Positions 5,209 through 6,346 of a DNA stretch of 6,346 nucleotides are shown piece by piece. Location of the stretch: NCBI GenBank assembly GCA_031284475.1, contig JAISZV010000034.1:1-6346 (forward strand), read 5' to 3'. The notes beneath the pieces are model-generated. The model was not told the DNA's origin. It ran no database searches and was given only the letters and a program-made list of their open reading frames with translations. Within the stretch, counting starts at the first letter, position 1. Every line of letters starts with the position of its first letter. The position numbers were made by a program, and so were the translations under genes. This DNA is from Proteiniphilum sp. (lineage in GTDB: Bacteria; Bacteroidota; Bacteroidia; Bacteroidales; Dysgonomonadaceae).

Positions 5209-6346
5209 CTATTCATCCCTTAACGCTTCCACCGGGTGCATTTTCGATGCCTGGCGCGCCGGGATCCATGCGCTCACGGTTACGATAACAGCGAGAAACA
5301 GATACGTGATGAGGGTGGTAAGGAAAAAACGCAACCATACGTTATCTATAATATATTTGTTGTTACTACTGTAAAAATAATCGTCGAAGGCATTGATCAG
5401 TCCGGCCTGTACCACAGCGAAATTAATACAAACGGCGGGTACGAAAACAAGCGTCAGCAACGCCAATGCTTCACCGATAAATTGCAATCGTAACCTGCGC
5501 CGGTTACTTCCCATAGCCATCCGCACCCCTATTTCATTGCGCCGTGAAGTAACACGAAACCACAACGTACCGATAACGCCCAGTGCAATATTCAACAGGA
5601 AAAAGGCCATCAATCCGAAACGAATGCGTATTTCATTAGACATGCCCATGATAATATCCATTCTTTTACCTACTTCTTTGTATGTTACTATGGACGAAGT
5701 AACTTCTTTCTTGAACCGGTCTAACGAAAAATCTTTCCCAACCCTGATAGCTATTTCAGGCTCTTTTACATCACTTTCCTTTGCATTAAAAAAAACGGAG
5801 GAACAATGCTTTTCGTAATTATATGGTTTTTGTCTTTCCACCACATCCGTTACGGTATATTCTTCGCTTCCATCCATAAAAACAGACCTGCCGAGCGCGC
5901 TCTCATTCCCGAACAAAACCCGTGCAACGTCAGCCGTTAATACAATCGATTTGGGGTTGGCAATGTCCAATTTCCCAAAAGTACCGGGATGAAGCACGGA
6001 ACGTACTTTGAATATCTCGAAATAATTGTTCGATGTTACCGGTTTTTGCTGGACTTGAACACTTTCGGCGGAAGCAACGGTATCTTTGCTTATCTGGATT
6101 CCCGAATAGGAGTTCCCGAAAGGGGTAGTACCCGTATATCTTCCGGTAAGAAATGCTTTCTCAACACAGGGGAACAGCCGTACCTTATCATAAAATATAC
6201 GAAACTCTTCTTTCTCATTTTCAGTGATGTCTTTATGATTTATCCTGTATGTATTTTCTATATCATATCCTTTTTCCAACGACAGATTATGAAAAACAAC
6301 AAATCCGTAGTCAATTATATACCATACGAGTACAAAACCCGCCAAT
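5209..6346 (-). CDS. FtsX/MacB-type ABC transporter permease (permease A), 5' end beyond window
   Basis: 378 codons plus one base are visible; alignment with permease C suggests about 23 residues are missing at the N-terminus, so the true start is outside the window. The first visible residues, LAGFVLVWYIIDYGFVVFHN, are the rest of TM1. A periplasmic domain (about 20-240) contains the MacB-core pattern VLTADVARVLFGNESALGRS (135-154). TM2 is about 241-262, TM3 289-311, TM4 338-360. The cytoplasmic signature RRNEIGVRMAMGS lies at 268-280, and the end is SAWIPARQASKMHPVEALRD. Permeases A and C share this architecture and most of the C-terminal third, so they are probably duplicates. No ATPase domain is visible. 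Its partner genes may lie upstream of the window. Confidence 0.92.
   Translation of the reverse strand, partial: LAGFVLVWYIIDYGFVVFHNLSLEKGYDIENTYRINHKDITENEKEEFRIFYDKVRLFPCVEKAFLTGRYTGTTPFGNSYSGIQISKDTVASAESVQVQQKPVTSNNYFEIFKVRSVLHPGTFGKLDIANPKSIVLTADVARVLFGNESALGRSVFMDGSEEYTVTDVVERQKPYNYEKHCSSVFFNAKESDVKEPEIAIRVGKDFSLDRFKKEVTSSIVTYKEVGKRMDIIMGMSNEIRIRFGLMAFFLLNIALGVIGTLWFRVTSRRNEIGVRMAMGSNRRRLRLQFIGEALALLTLVFVPAVCINFAVVQAGLINAFDDYFYSSNNKYIIDNVWLRFFLTTLITYLFLAVIVTVSAWIPARQASKMHPVEALRDE

Noticed and set aside
1..6346. CRISPR arrays, tRNA/rRNA genes, insertion sequences
   Set aside because: No regularly spaced repeats, RNA-gene signatures, transposase frames or target-site duplications were seen.

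Overview
The window looks like Bacteroidales chromosome (Bacteroides, Parabacteroides or Tannerella-like; genus not resolved). This rests on permease and TolC sequences typical of that group, A-rich leaders with almost no Shine-Dalgarno sequences, and promoters of the TTTG / TAnnTTTG type used by the Bacteroidetes housekeeping sigma factor. Every gene I can support is on the minus strand, so transcription runs from high to low coordinates.

Layout in transcription order. (1) 6346-5209: an FtsX/MacB-type ABC permease cut at its 5' end (permease A). (2) 5208-4948: a 261-bp intergenic region with a weak terminator candidate and a cluster of TCCGTTAA-like half-sites and dyads. (3) 4947-3634: permease B, a divergent FtsX/MacB-type protein. 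(4) 3631-2312: permease C, a paralogue of A, starting 2 nt after B stops. (5) 2311-2210: a strong Shine-Dalgarno with a small ORF, a hairpin, and a near-consensus promoter. (6) 2209-1904: a HigA-like XRE antitoxin with no toxin beside it, followed at once by a 27-codon ORF. (7) 1817-1647: a dense regulatory region. (8) 1646-171: a TolC-family outer-membrane efflux protein. (9) 150-1: the first 50 residues of a response regulator resembling Bacteroidales NtrC/AtoC-type sigma-54 activators.

Working together: the permeases and TolC protein fit a MacAB-TolC-like export system. No ATPase or membrane-fusion protein is visible; they may lie beyond the right edge. The most interesting part is upstream of tolC. 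It contains a sigma-54-like -24/-12 element (CTGGCAC-N5-TTGTT) about 37 nt before the start codon. Two inverted copies of an imperfect 16-bp palindrome, TGTCCG-N4-(C/T)GAAC, lie two helical turns apart about 80-100 bp upstream of the expected transcription start. A 90% A+T segment with a perfect 17-bp palindrome lies between. Because a likely sigma-54 activator gene follows tolC directly, I infer that the regulator switches on the pump and, by read-through, itself. The paired sites also form a perfect 16-bp stem followed by a T-rich tract, so the same DNA may terminate transcription of the antitoxin gene.
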